Assembly: GCA_025716815.1 (NCBI GenBank)
Contig: JAIXMN010000001.1
Coordinates: 1,302,001 to 1,366,000, forward strand
DNA from: Dichotomocladium elegans
Lineage: Eukaryota > Mucoromycota > Mucoromycetes > Mucorales > Lichtheimiaceae
Length of the DNA: 64,000 nucleotides
Direction: 5' to 3'
Below the pieces are notes generated by a model. The model was not told the origin of the DNA, did no database searches, and saw only the letters and a list, made by a program, of their open reading frames with translations. Of this stretch, positions 22,724-35,053 are shown one piece after another. Numbering within the stretch: the first letter of the stretch is position 1; the number at the start of each line of letters is the position of its first letter. Position numbers and translations under genes: made by a program.

Positions 22724-24591
22724 ATGTCTTCTCCAAACGATTCGATCAGCGACTTTGGTGAGTTCAGTTTTTCTTTTTTTTTATAAAAAAAGGAAAACTC
22801 CACATGATTAGGATACCGTAACAGAAGATGCCTGACGCGTCATTTTATGTCATTGTCTTGTAGAGGACGCTGCATCTACCAAAAAGCGAGTCCGCGATCA
22901 GTCGGTTGATCCCGAGGAACCTGCCAAAGAAAAAGTACAGAGAAGAGGGGCAAGATCATAGCAATCACGTTCCAATCAGACATTCTAAATTTGTTCGCTC
23001 TCTTTTCTTTTCGTTTTTCAGCTAGAGGAGGCACAGACGACTGCCGAGATGTCTGCACCGAAGAAAACGTGAGTTGGGGAAGCCATTTTTAAGAGGTGGG
23101 GGGTATAGGGAATTGGATGTGGTAGTCAGAATAGCGGCATCGAGAATGTGATATCAACCCCCCCTTTTTGCATTTTACGTCAACAACAAAAATGCAGTAA
23201 ACACGAAGGCGCACCCACCTCCGTACGTACCATCCGCCGGAACCTTCAGGACATGTCGACAGCTGACAAACCTGAGCCGTACGATGATCATCACCAAACG
23301 CCATTGGAGACTCCCGATGGATCAGATACAGACGATGCAGCGATGAAGTCGAACACTCAAGAACGCGATTCTCAACAGCAACAGGAACAAAGCCAATTTT
23401 CTGATCCTAGCCATAGCTCTCAGGAACCGGTGGTTGTTTCGAACGACAAGAGCAAGTCTGTGCTCTCAAAGTTCGGCGGCGGAGGCGATGATGATGATTG
23501 GGGCGAATTTGCGGAGGATGACGAGGATAATACTGGGGCAGAAAACGATAAAGCCAAGACGTCCGACGAAAAGCCAAAATATACCTTTGGTGCCTCGTCT
23601 GGATTTGGCATGAAAGGATGGAGTACATCGTCGAGCCAGTCAGCTTTACCCTTAACAGCCCCTGCCAGTCAAAAGGTAACGGTGAATTACCCGATTCAAC
23701 GGATATAGAGAGGAACACACACACACACACAGAGAGAAAGAGAGAGAGCTGAGAATCCAAGTAGCACACCTTTGGTGGGTTTGGTTCATCTACGCCGAGC
23801 GCTACCTCAGCCACCACATTTCCATCGTTTGGTTCGGCAACCGCATCGCCTTTTGCTTTGGCAGCCGCAAAAAGTGGGTCTGAAAATGCACTCTCTTCAA
23901 TGGCAAAGATTACAACGCCAACAGCGAACTCTGCCAAGGAAGCAGCTTCTGTGACAACTCAAAGCGACGATGATGAACAGAGCGAGACGTCTGTGGTAGT
24001 GGGAAAGACCGAGGAAACTAGCACGCCTCGAGAAAGCACGAAAGCAAAGATCCTGCGTCAAACCGAAGGTACGTTGTGGGTGCAAGAGTTGGATATGTGA
24101 GTGAGTGAATGAATATGTGCATAAACGCGCATTCGTTCTGTATGTAGTCAAAACAGGCGAAGAGGACGAAGAGACGATATACCATATCAAGGCAAAATTA
24201 TTCGTTATGGACCGGTCGAGTAGCAATTGGAAGGAGCGTGGTGCAGGCACATTGCGTATAAACATCAGAGAGAATGCATCGGGCAAGCATGCGCGTATTG
24301 TAATGCGAGCGGACACTGTATATCGGGTGATCTTGAATCTGCCACTTTTCGAGGGCATGGACTTCCTTATTATGCAAGAGAAGTTTGTTCGGTTCGCTGG
24401 TTTTGAGACCATCGAAGTAGACGGGAAGAAAGAAACTCAAGTCGTTAATTATGCTTTGAAGGTAAAAGTCGTCCATTTTTTTAGCATGGGTGGCATGTGT
24501 CTCTCATACCTCCTACGACTTACTATAGGTAGCAAATCCAAGCACAGCCATTGAATTACAGCAACAGCTGAACGCCTGTGTTTCTAAATAA
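22724..24591 (+). CDS. YRB2: RanBP3/Yrb2-type Ran-binding nuclear export cofactor
   Basis: Seven exons (22724-22757, 22864-22934, 23022-23068, 23198-23675, 23765-24068, 24148-24461, 24529-24591) give 436 aa. The N-terminal part is acidic and disordered with a basic stretch (TKKRVRDQSVDPEE) that could act as nuclear signal. The centre has FG motifs (TFGASSGFGMKGW, TFGGFGSSTPS, FPSFGSATASPF). The C-terminus is a RanBD1 domain: VKTGEEDEETIYHIKAKLFV, WKERGAGTLRINI, ARIVMRADTVYRVILNLPLF. This order of FG motifs then RanBD is that of Yrb2/RanBP3, which stimulates CRM1-dependent nuclear export. The first exon is only 34 nt. Confidence 0.9.
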
Positions 24592-25339
24592 TAAAACAAC
24601 GCGCATGCTCTCGAGATTTATATCTATAATAACCACCTGGATATTCCCCCCCCCGAGACTCACTTTTGCGTAGGACGGCAAGAAATATACTCCTTCTGGT
24701 CGTATAATCGCCTCCTGTTGCTATCACTGACAGTGCATCGTTTCCCGTGTATTTCACGTGCATTACACCCACGTTATACGCCCAGTTGCCTGTGCTGGTC
24801 ACAGTGGTTCACTTGAGCATCTCGACGCTGAATTCTATTTCTAAAATGCAAGGTAAAAAAAAGATATCGCATGAAAACACATTTAACATAGAGTCTACTC
24901 CTTTGTTGCCTCAGACCCTTATGTGCGAGGTGGTTTTCCATCAATAATAGGGCGCTTGAGCAACCGGTTTCTCTTGCCGATATGACTGGAATGGATTCCT
25001 TATATATATATTACAACTTGCTACCAGATGTGTTCGACGGCCAGACGTCGGTTGAGGATTGCTCTTTGCTATGCCTACTGCGCTCATCCGATTTCAGCAT
25101 CTGACAAAGAGGAATAGGATATTGGAGAAACAGCGCAACATGATAGAGTTTAGAGTATCCACATGATAGCAGGTTATGTCAAACTATTATCTTTGATAGT
25201 TGCAAATTTTCGTAATCTAGCATTAAATATGTCGATTGTACTTTATTTTCAAAAACAAATGTCGTACAAAGTACAAAAAAATGACGCATAGAATTGTATA
25301 AAGTTGTCATATCAATAGGAAAGGGGATTTCGTTAGTCA
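24592..25339. other. AT-rich intergenic region beside the transposase relic
   Basis: About 750 bp without a gene. Its end near 25255-25300 has a GTCGTACAAA string also seen at the second transposase relic near 49816, which may mark remains of a transposon end. Confidence 0.4.
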
Positions 25340-26190
25340 AGAGAAAGTAGTATCCATTTCATCCATGGTAGTTTTAAGAAAGCTGAAGTAGTGTCCAGTT
25401 ACAGTCCCTTTGCTTGCAGCTATGGACTGTCCCACTCTTTACTTTTTTTTTTTGGCTGGTGGTTGTGGGAGTCTCAAGCTACAGTTCATGATGCCTGATG
25501 CTGAGATTGCTCCCAAGATGGTGGTCGTTTTTGCTCTTGTTTTCGGCACTGTAACTACTGCAGAAGTCCCTTTCTTGGACCATGCCATGCTGCGCTTCAT
25601 GTTAATATGGAATCCAGACTCATCAAGAAAAACTCGGTCATGTTCCCATCTGCGCACCCAGTCAAGGTGTTCTTGGACCTTTGTATCGGTATTCCTATCT
25701 ACAGGCTGAAACCGAGCCATTTTCAATGACAAGTTGCATTCGGTTTTCATAAATCCATGGAATGTCGTTTTGGATACTTTGAGACCCTCGAATCTCTGGA
25801 GCAGTTGCTCCATCAGCTGCTCTAGGACAATTGACGGATTTTCATCAACCCATTCTAAAATAGCACTCTTATGCTCTCGTTGAGATACGTGAACGGCCTC
25901 TGCCTCTACGCTTCTTAAAAATGCTGTCAGGGTCCTTTTCATACTGTGATGCCCATCGCTGAGCTGAACGAACATGGATATCTAGCTGTTTTGCAGCGGC
26001 TGACACACTCAATACCTTCTCAAACATCAGCTTGAAAAATCTGACCTTGTCTTTCATCCGAATGTCTGTATCCTTTTGCTTGGGGATGTGCGTGGCAGTA
26101 AGCTCAGAGTTATCTTTGCAAGATATGCTACGCAGATATTCTGTATGAGGACAAACGGATTGCAGAAAGTACATTTCTTCAACAACGACA
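25340..26190 (-). pseudogene. Broken Tc1/mariner-type transposase
   Basis: Minus-strand pieces of one transposase occur in successive frames. The N-terminal helix-turn-helix part (VSAAAKQLDIHVRSAQRWAS) is in one frame (to about 25900). The second frame holds HKSAILEWVDENPSIVLEQ, a DWVRRWE segment, the first catalytic region FLDESGFHINMKRSMAWSKKG and KTRAKTTTILGAISASG. It then meets a stop in an A-rich tract (25439), after which GTVTGHYFSFLKTTMDEMD is still readable to about 25340. The second and third catalytic acidic residues of the DDE/DDD triad are missing. The copy therefore has at least one frameshift, a stop and a lost 3' part. Terminal inverted repeats could not be defined by eye. Confidence 0.8.
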
Positions 26191-26540
26191 TGGCCTTGAC
26201 CATCTCCGAAAAAAAAATAGATTGCTCATTTCAGAATGTAAATCGGTAGAGATAGATTTGCCAAGCTTTTTTCAGCGACATCTTTCGCTGTGCATGCGAC
26301 ATTTGCATTGTCTAAATGCGTAAAGATTTCTGGGCAAAACGCGACTTCTATTTTTTGTGATCCTGCGACTTCAGAGCTGGCTGGGCACGACTTCAATTTT
26401 GGGAAAACAATTTATGTACGGTACTTAAACGATTAGCAAAGCGCGGATCCTTATTAAAAAATGCATTTGAATTCAAACACCGAATCGATCGGATTTACGT
26501 CCAATCGCTGTTTCTTTATCCTCCTATGTGAACGCTACTC

Positions 26541-28097
26541 ATGATCCCACCGCTTCATCACAACGACAATAACGGCCCTGCAAGCCCCAGCGATAATGGA
26601 GGGAAGAAATATACGTTGGACGATATCAAGAGAATACTCGATCGATGCTCCCCAAATGAACGTCAAGAAATCGCCCTCCTTCTCAATGGCAACGTCAAAC
26701 TAGACTTGATTGAGCTCCTGCCTATGTATATAGTACGCGAGATATTCAATTACTTAACTCCTAATCAACTATGCATCTGCCGCAGTGGTAAGGTCACATT
26801 AGACCCAATAACTTGAGTGCAGTGGACGAAAACGATCAGGGATAACTTTATCTACTCCATAGTATCAAAAAGGTGGTATTCACGAGCGACGGATAGTATG
26901 CTCTGGAAGCAGCATTGCACGAAATACGGAATATTACCAGAAAATCATATTTTACGAGATGGGACTTCGATAAGTGGAGAAGAAGGATCTCGCATTTACT
27001 ATGACCTCTTCCGGAGGGCCATGACAGTGGCCAAGAATTGGAATAGGCCCAAACCCATGCGGCAGAAGCTTTATTATCACAAGGGTCCAGTCCTCGCATT
27101 GACAATCATCGACTCTAATTACGTTATATCAGGAGACATCGACGGAACGATCTACAATTACAGCATACGTGAAAAGAAGGTTGTCCATTGCTTAACACCC
27201 CACAGATCAGATGTCGCCTGTCTCACTCATGATCCATATTATCTCGCATCGGGATCATCTGACTGCACTATTTGCATCATTACTCTTCCCGAGTTCCGCA
27301 TTCGCGAAAAACTCCTTGGCCACCAAGCACCGGTGGTTGCGTTAGCGTTTGGTGACTACGATAGACCTTATGCACACATTCTGTTCAGTGGGTCGGTGGA
27401 TGGGACGATCCGCATTTGGGACACTATAAGTGGGCAGTGTGTACGCGTGCTTAGAGGCCAGCAAGAAGCCATTACCTCTCTTCTGTACGTCCCACCCATA
27501 CCGATCTCAGACATTCTCTCACCTCTGGAATATCAGATTGTGTCCAAGAACCTGAGCGGATGGCTCTTGTCTGGTTCTACTGACAAGAGCGTCTATCTCT
27601 GGGATCTCCGGACCGACATCTCTGATGTACCTTGTGTCACAGGGGCGATTATGGAAGTCAATGGGCCAGTCACTGCATTGGCTTTCTACGCTGAACTCCA
27701 GGAAAGTGTTGCAGATCAACTCACCACGGGTAACCCTTATCTAAAAGCGCGTCGTGAGCTATCCATACCACCCTTTCTGCTCGTTGCAGGCCGATCCGAT
27801 CCTACATTTACACTCTGGTCGCTGCCCATTATGGATCCGACATGGGTAAAACCACCTATAGACCACAAGAATTCTATTTGGGATATCGCATGTGCGCCAA
27901 TTCATGCGAAAATCATCACTGCCTCTGCGGATATGACAGCAAAGATATGGGACCTTCGGTTGCCAAACACGGTACATATAGTCGATGGGTTTGATAGTGC
28001 GGTGGTATCCTGTCGGATAAGCCAGCAAGAAGATCTGATAGTGTTTGGTACTGAAAATGGGACTATCAACATCCTTTATATGTACGATTTTGAATAA
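26541..28097 (+). CDS. F-box/WD40-repeat protein
   Basis: Two exons (26541-26787 and 26863-28097) give 493 aa. An F-box lies at about residues 54-100 (IELLPMYIVREIFNYLTPNQ then SVSKRWYSRATDSMLWKQ) and is split by the intron. At least six WD40 blades follow, for example YVISGDIDGTIYNYSI, YLASGSSDCTICII, ILFSGSVDGTIRIWD, WLLSGSTDKSVYLWDLR and IITASADMTAKIWDLR. Such proteins are substrate receptors of SCF ubiquitin ligases: the F-box binds Skp1 and the propeller binds phosphorylated targets. The specific substrate cannot be told. It is neither clearly Cdc4 nor Met30 by eye. Confidence 0.9.
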
Positions 28098-28272
28098 AGT
28101 ACGGGCGATGGTCTTCCCTTTCATTGTACTACGCAGTATTTGCGATGATTGCACATCAGCAGTACGTTGCCGAACAACTTTGATATTCCATCCTATACAT
28201 GTGGGATATCAACCTCTATAATAGGTAGTCTGCTTTTTGGTGTTTTTAATATTACTTAATATTGCTGTATGA

Positions 28273-28939
28273 TCAATCGACTTTACGGGTGAGATGAGGT
28301 TCCCCATTCTTTCTACCATACAAGCTTATCCATCGCAAATGCCATATGTTGTTAAAGACATCCAGTCGAATACGCCCGCCAACAAAAAGCTCATATGAGA
28401 GACTTGACAGGCGACTGATCAGATTATCCTGACGTACTGTAATCCTAAGGCGTAACTTTGTCTGTCCCCCGAAATGTTCGATATCGCCAATGTTTTCCCG
28501 TAATCTAAGAGTGGAAGCCTGCCCCATGTCCACAATAGTGCCCAGCCCACTATCCCTTCGACGCTTGGAGAGTCCCAAAGTTATCTGCAATACGATCCGC
28601 TGCGACATGAGGTGCTTTTTATGGTATAGGGATTTTAGATGATGATGATAACTAAAATGGCTTATTATGTGGAGGTGCTCAAGCCAAAACGGTATGCACA
28701 GCAGGCATGAGAGGGCAAAACCATAAACAGCAATGAGTTGTTCCATCTGGGAAAAACGCCTGTTTTTAACTAACGAGTAGGTTTCTTCCATGTGCCCGTC
28801 CGAACTTTTGGGGGATTAGGTGATCGAAAGGAGCAAAAGACACTGACACACACATTAAAGCCCCGACAATAACGATCTTTGAATTGGTGTTACTATCGTT
28901 CACGAGGGAGAAAGACCGTAGGTCCCCACCCAAAGCCAT
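28273..28939 (-). CDS. Unknown protein with one or two membrane segments
   Basis: A two-exon model (28939-28854 and 28804-28273, intron 49 nt) gives 205 aa. An N-terminal stretch SKIVIVGALI and a clear hydrophobic segment (LIAVYGFALSCLLCIPFWL, about residues 54-72) are followed by a soluble basic part with alternating hydrophobic residues (TKLRLRITVRQDNLISRL, GGRIRLDVFNNIWHLR) that could be a beta-rich domain. No family was recognised. Gene ends converge with the F-box gene (175 bp apart). The intron is short and has no strong branch site, so the start region is uncertain; the downstream ATG at 28791 would give a 172-aa protein. Confidence 0.45.
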
Positions 28940-29729
28940 TTTAGGCAACAGTGACGACGCAATCTGCAAAAAACTAAGGAAACGTGGCTCCTTCCCATGG
29001 AGCTATCTTTACACCAAGCCCGAGCATGTAAAACCTTGTTCAACCGTAGAGATGATGAGGTTACCATTATTACTTCTCCTAAGAAATGAGGCAGATAACA
29101 CTGCTTCAGAGCGACATTCCATCATAGTTCAAAATGATACATATCTCTCTTCGAGGGGGCGGACCAGGGCTCTCATGCATTTAATACACATAAAACACTT
29201 AAGAAGGGATGGCTGGTTGCAGCCCAATAACTACCACTGAATAAGGTCACGAGACCGACTGAACTACAAAAAAAAAGTTACTGCGTTGGCTCAACGAGAC
29301 TGGCTGGTTTGCTGTTTCAGGCTTTCTGAGAGGTACACGGAAATGGAGAGAGAAAAAGAAAACACAAGAATCAAGAGGACAATGAAGCTGTGTGCAGAAA
29401 GGGGGGTGAGAGAGAAGTATTAAAACAGAAAAGGAATTGTCTTTTGTAGAAAATCGCATTGAACACTAGCGGTTCTTGAACCTCACATTGGAGGGTTTGA
29501 AACAACTTGTGCAGCGATCATCACTTTCTACTGCGGACCATTGTGCGATTAGAACACCCGCAATCAATCTCTTCCAACAACCAAAGACATAGTCAAGTGA
29601 GCCTGATGGCAGGATTGTAAATAGAAAGACAAACTAATATAGAGCTGTTTATCCTGTTACTGCACAAAACAGCAACAGCAGCAGCAGCAGCAGCAGCAGT
29701 AGCAGCAGCAATAAAAAGACTCTGGTGCC
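28940..29729. other. Divergent intergenic region with leader CAG repeat
   Basis: 790 bp between the unknown membrane protein (-) and the MAPKKK (+). No protein-like frame was found. The part next to the MAPKKK start contains the CAG repeat described separately. Confidence 0.5.
29672..29711 (+). repeat. (CAG)n repeat just before the MAPKKK start
   Basis: About a dozen CAG units, with single interruptions, end about 20 nt before the ATG at 29730. The tract would lie in the 5' leader of the mRNA, not in the protein. Confidence 0.8.
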
Positions 29730-32700
29730 ATGGCCTCAGCATACGGTCGACCGCGTACACAAACAAATACGAGCATTACAACCCCCCAATCTCGATTGAA
29801 TACAACCTATCCCAACATTCCTAGCAGAACAGCTCAAAGCGACCAGAGCGATAAAGACTACCTAAAGATTCGCCCATTTATACCCGAGAGGACTTCGTCC
29901 AATCCACAGCAGATCTCAAAGATTGTCAATGCCTTAAACTATGACGTCTCTCAGATCAGACCTTTTGCGCAAGGAAGACTTCGCTCAAATTGCAGCAGTG
30001 CTCATGAGCAACAGCAACTCCCGAATGTCAATATCAACCACAATAACATCCCCGCCAGTAATCGTCAGACCACTAACAACAACTATGGTGTCACGAGTAG
30101 CGCAAACAGTAACAGCGGGAATAGCGAAGCTGCTGCCGCTCCTGGGTCCGGAAGCACAGCTCCACCGGCTGGCGTTTTGACTTATGATTGGGCACACATG
30201 CCTATTAGTCCTAGGACAAAATCCACAGATGGTGGATGGAAACTTGGTGGAAAACGGGTACACCAACTTCAGGTATGTCTGGGGATATCTGAAATTAAGA
30301 AGGCAACCTCTTACATATATAATCACATTCAGGAACAATCACATAGCCACTATCCAGCCCCATACCATCAGCACCCGCCCCAATATTACTCTCAGTACCA
30401 ACCGCACTCTTTGCCGCATAAGCGATTGCAGCGAATTCAAGTTACAACGGATTCACAGACTTTCCATAGTCTAACTGTTACCGACCTGGTTGATTCGACT
30501 GCCATCAAGGAGAACATCCTCAAGAAACTCAATCTCGGTAGTGGCGATTATTTGTATTATCACGAGAATGGAGACATGTATCAGCATGAGAACGGCGAGA
30601 GGTTCTGTATGTTATCGGTGCTATTTTACATTTGTTCTCTTTCCAAGCATCGTTGATTAACTTCATTTACATTAGATGCTCCCCTGTCTGATGAAGAAAT
30701 CGTCAACATCTGCCGAAAATCAGACGAGCGCCCAAAAGACCAGATCTCGGTAATCAGCATTGACCAGCTGGCCCCGCCCTATGCCTTGGATGGCCGAGGT
30801 ATTTATCCCGACATCCCGTCGAACTATGGCTATAACCGGCATCAAGGGTAAAAATATGCGGCTATTTCTACTTCTGTCTCATAAACTCATGGCCATTTAT
30901 TAGTTCAACAGTGACGATGATATATCCGCATCAAAACTCCTTTTATGGGCATTCAGGAACCCCGATCACCCAAGAAGGATATGATCCTCAATTTACCAAT
31001 GTGATTTCTAGCTCGCCAAAACTTATACCTACAACGCCACGCTCCATCGACGCCCACTCGCTTGATTCTGACATACCGCCCTCTTTTCCATGTGGTACCG
31101 CTGCTTTGAATGAAGAATCTCGTGATGATAGCGACATTTCGGAGAGCAGTTCAAAGCGTTTGTCCGGCCGAAGCATACAGTCTCTTGAGGCTCACCAGCA
31201 GTCAATCCCTAATGCACATGCGACCCCGGTGGCCTTATCTGCAGAGCTCTGGGCGGTCCGCCCACAGCAACAGTCAGCGGGTGATCTTCCCGAACCACGC
31301 CAACAAAAACCGCCTGTCTCACTCTGGGCCATACCGCCCCGTCAAACATGTGAAGACGAAACTGAGGAAGTCAAGAAGCCGGTTTCTCTTTGGGCTGTCC
31401 CTCCTCAGAAGGATCAAGGTCCGAAGGATAGTAATACTGGGCCACAGGTGAAGCCATGTGCTGCACCATCGCTTTGGGCTGTTCCCCCTCAGCATTCTTC
31501 TGATTTAGAGGGCGAGTGCGTTACTCCAAAGAAACCGTTATCATCTGCATCTTCTCTCTGGGCCATCCCTCCTCAGCGTCTGTCGGATTCTGAGGATGAG
31601 TCACCGACGCCCGCAAAAGTACCGCTGACTGGTTCATCTCTCTGGGCCGTCCCTCCTCAGCAATTATCTGATTCTGAAGGCGATCGTATAGCTTCCAGAA
31701 AGACGTCTTCATCCGGATCTTCCCTGTGGGCTATTCCACCCCAGCGGTCTCTTGATTCCATCTCCAAGGAAGAATCATCTTCGGGATCTTCTCTCTGGGC
31801 CATTCCACCTCAAAAACAGGAGCACATACAGCTTAGCGACCCTTCGATCCCAGCCGTAGAAATTGAGACCAAGGATTCTGAGGGAGGTCGCATTAAAGCT
31901 AAGCAATTTGAAATTCTTTCTCTTTGGACCCGACCATCTTCTGACAGCGGCGGGTCTGCAAACGATGAAGCGGGCGGTGCCAAGTCAGATGCAGTGTCTC
32001 TCTGGGCAGTGCCTCCGAAGCATAAGTCAGTTGGAAAGGAGCAAGACACTATCAACGTAAAAGAGAGTAAAGATGTGGAATCTTCCCTTTGGGCAGTTCC
32101 GCATGATGAAAACCACGCGGAGGTGCAAGAAGCTAAGCCTACACCTGAAATGCATGAAAAGGGGCCGTCGGTTTCTCTCTGGGCCGTACCGCCGAAGAAA
32201 CCATCCTCGAATTCTGCGACTATAGCGGAAGAAGTCTCGAACAGCAATAGCAGCAGTATCCAAGCGCCGACTTCTCTGTGGGCTGTTCCGCCTGGAGGAC
32301 TGTCTCTTAGCGACAGGAGTGTCGATGATAGCATTTTTGTGAATCCAATCTCTGGAGATGATAGTGCTGCTGGTGGCACTGGTACTCATCCGACCCCGTT
32401 GTCCGCATATTCCGACAACGCTCCATACGGAGAATTGTGGCCAGTGGACGATACACCGGATGATTCAATTCCGGCCTATTCAAAGGCTGAGCTTAGCACT
32501 CGATTCCGGATGAATCCAGGAAATGGAGGAACACGCAAGAATCTGCGGCGCCACCGGCGACAATTATCAGATGCTCGATCTATCTCAGCCGATAACTCTG
32601 ACCAAGACACCGCTAGCAGGCGACAAGTTCGTTTTAGCCAAGCCACACCTTATTCAACGATCGAAGACGGTGTGGAGAAGTTGTCGCTGCGAGATGAACC

Positions 32701-34433
32701 GGTTGAGAATCGGTCTCGCAACAATAAGGACTTGCAAATCCAAATTCCTCACACCGATCAAGAACTGCATGTTCGATCGCCGCGAACACCCAGGCAGAAA
32801 ACACCTCTTTCAGCTGCTGCGTTCCCGTCACCGACTTCTGCTTTGCAGGATCCAACAGACGCTGAAGACGCAGTCTGGGGCGAACGACCTTCTGTTGAGC
32901 GTTTGTATCGTGATATCGATAAATACTTGCCTGGACATGATTTGGATAAAGAGATCTTTATCGAGGCCAATGGTGGTACAACCACATCGCCCGCGCCTAG
33001 GCGTCTCGTGGGCCACAAAAAGTCTATCCGTGTTGTCGCCAAGGAAGCACACAGCAACTGGCGCCAGGCAATGAATGTGATTCGAGTCAACAACCGTCTC
33101 CGGCGCCGAAACACCAAGATGTGGGGCAGCAAAGTGGAGCAGGTGAAGCCTGGAATGGAGCTCGTGGAACAAATCATCATCAAAGATGTAAATGGCACTG
33201 GTATTGGTAAGTCTGCTGATAGTAATTGGTATTGTGCCACCTACTCACGAGTTCCCACCCGGTCCCAACAAATAGCACCTACAAAGATGCAATGGGTGCG
33301 AGGTGAGCTGATCGGTCGAGGCTCTTTTGGCAGAGTATACCACGCGTTGAACGTCGCAGCGGGTGAATGGATTGCGCTCAAGGAAGTGGATGTACCAAAA
33401 ACTAAATCGGATATGTTGAACGACAAGATGAAGGAATCAATTGATTCTCTCTATCGTGAAGTTTCGCTACTCAAAGACTTTGATCACGAGAATATCGTGC
33501 AATATCTCGGCTACGACTATGACGAAGAGCAAGGTCACATACATATCTTTTTGGAATACGTTCCTGGCGGTAGTATTCTCAGTGTGCTCAACAAGGTTGG
33601 GAAGTTTGATGAAGTTCTCGTCCGGTACTTTACCAGACAGATTCTATTGGGCCTTGAATATCTTCACGACCGCAACGTGATGCATCGTGTACGTTATTGA
33701 GTTTGCATATGTAAACGGTGCATTGTCGAGAGAGAAAAAGACTTCTACAATTGCTCATTGTCTTCATTGACATTTAGGATATCAAAGCTGGAAATATTCT
33801 GGTTGACAATAATGGCATCTGTAAGATTGCCGATTTCGGTCTATCCAAACCCAGTGGTCAAGAAGAGGTGTATAACCCGAATGCAAATACGATGATGAAG
33901 GGTACTATCTTCTGGATGGCACCCGAGGTCGTGAAAGGATCTACATACAGTGCAAAAATTGATATCTGGAGTCTCGGTTGTACGGTGATTGAAATGCTTA
34001 CGGGCAGCCATCCCTGGTTGGATCTCAACATGCTTGCTGCGCTTTACAATGTAAGACCAGTGTCTATCTTGCTGGAAGACTTGATCATTGATAACTGTCG
34101 TCTAGCTTGGAAAATATCAAGCGCCACCTTTGCCAGAGGGCGCATCGGAATCTGCTAAAGACTTTCTTACCATGTGCTTCACCATGTATGAAAGTAGGAG
34201 GGATTCTGCAACATGATATGTGTGTGACTAATATTTCTTCCACTGTTTTATTAGAAATCCCGAGGATCGACCAACTGCCGCTGACCTTTTGGTCCACCCG
34301 TTCGTCCGCCAAGAGCCCTCATTCAATTTCAAGGTAAGGTTTGACTAAATACTATGGGTTATGTGCTGATGATAGATTAACGATTTCGAACCATCTGCAG
34401 AACTACATGCGGGAACTCGAGCCCAAGTCTTAA
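29730..34433 (+). CDS. BCK1: Bck1-type MAP kinase kinase kinase with SLWAVPP repeats
   Basis: Nine exons (29730-30272, 30333-30606, 30676-30847, 30904-33206, 33276-33688, 33778-34050, 34106-34185, 34255-34333, 34401-34433) give 1389 aa. Residues about 200-330 form an RA/ubiquitin-like region (RIQVTTDSQTFHSLTVTDL, HENGDMYQHENGERFYAPLS) as found in fungal cell-integrity MAPKKKs. Residues about 420-830 carry the repeat array. The C-terminal kinase has the glycine loop GELIGRGSFGRVY, lysine in IALKEVDV, HRDIKAGNILVDN, DFGLSKPSG, the APE motif as MAPEVVKG, and ends with NPEDRPTAADLL. In yeast Bck1 links protein kinase C/Rho to the Mkk-Slt2 cell wall integrity cascade; the same role is inferred. 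Intron 1 (60 nt) is in frame without stops and could be retained. Confidence 0.93.
31240..32450 (+). repeat. Array of S-L-W-A-V/I-P-P motifs in the MAPKKK
   Basis: About fourteen copies of an SLW-A-(V/I)-PP(Q/K) motif occur every 20-45 residues, separated by Ser/Glu/Asp-rich linkers. The copies include ELWAVRPQ, SLWAIPPR, SLWAVPPQ (several), SLWTRPSS, SLWAVPHD, SLWAVPPK and ELWPVDDT at the end. The coding of the motif varies at third positions, so selection is on protein. This is a typical arrangement of multivalent short linear motifs; the binding partner is unknown. Confidence 0.9.
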
Positions 34434-35053
34434 AACCATTTCATGCTAATTGGTTAGCTTAATACCACATTTTATATATATAAAGTAGGAATCTCCATCA
34501 TATCTTGCTCATTTTTACCAATCCCTTCCACTTTCTTCAATACAAGGCCCCGCTAGTATTCTGTGACATAAAGTACCTCCCTGTTTGTTCTTCGTCTTTA
34601 CACTATATGTGTGTATGTTTGAATTGTGCAATCTTTCCAAAGACCTAGAGCGTCATAAGTTTTGGATGCGGTGGCAATCCGAAAGTGCTTGTACATATGT
34701 AAATGTCATACCGATTATTATTCAATGCAGAAGGACGCCCGCCCACGGTGGTAATAGCCGCGTCAGAGAAGCCAACTATCACGTCTGAAGGTATATCGTA
34801 GCTTCCACGCCAACGGTGTGACATTATACCACAGCAGTAGCCTTGCATTCGGCAACAAAAGTAGCGTATAGATACGATCCATCGGCGCATTTGCAAAACG
34901 TCTCGGCTTATTATGCACATAAAGCGTGTCTATCAAAACGCAGATAACTATATACACTGGTGGGGTGATATGACGCAAACGCGATTGTAAAAAAGTAATC
35001 TATTGATACGGACGGGACTGCGGATGTTTACGGGCACTGTTGTTTTGTCATGG
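34434..35053. other. Convergent intergenic region
   Basis: 620 bp between the stops of the MAPKKK and the MFS transporter. No frame or repeat of note. Confidence 0.5.

Noticed and set aside
31810..32389. Antisense frame with GGTAQR repeats opposite the MAPKKK array
   Set aside because: It mirrors the SLWAVPP repeat on the opposite strand and has no start or splice support.
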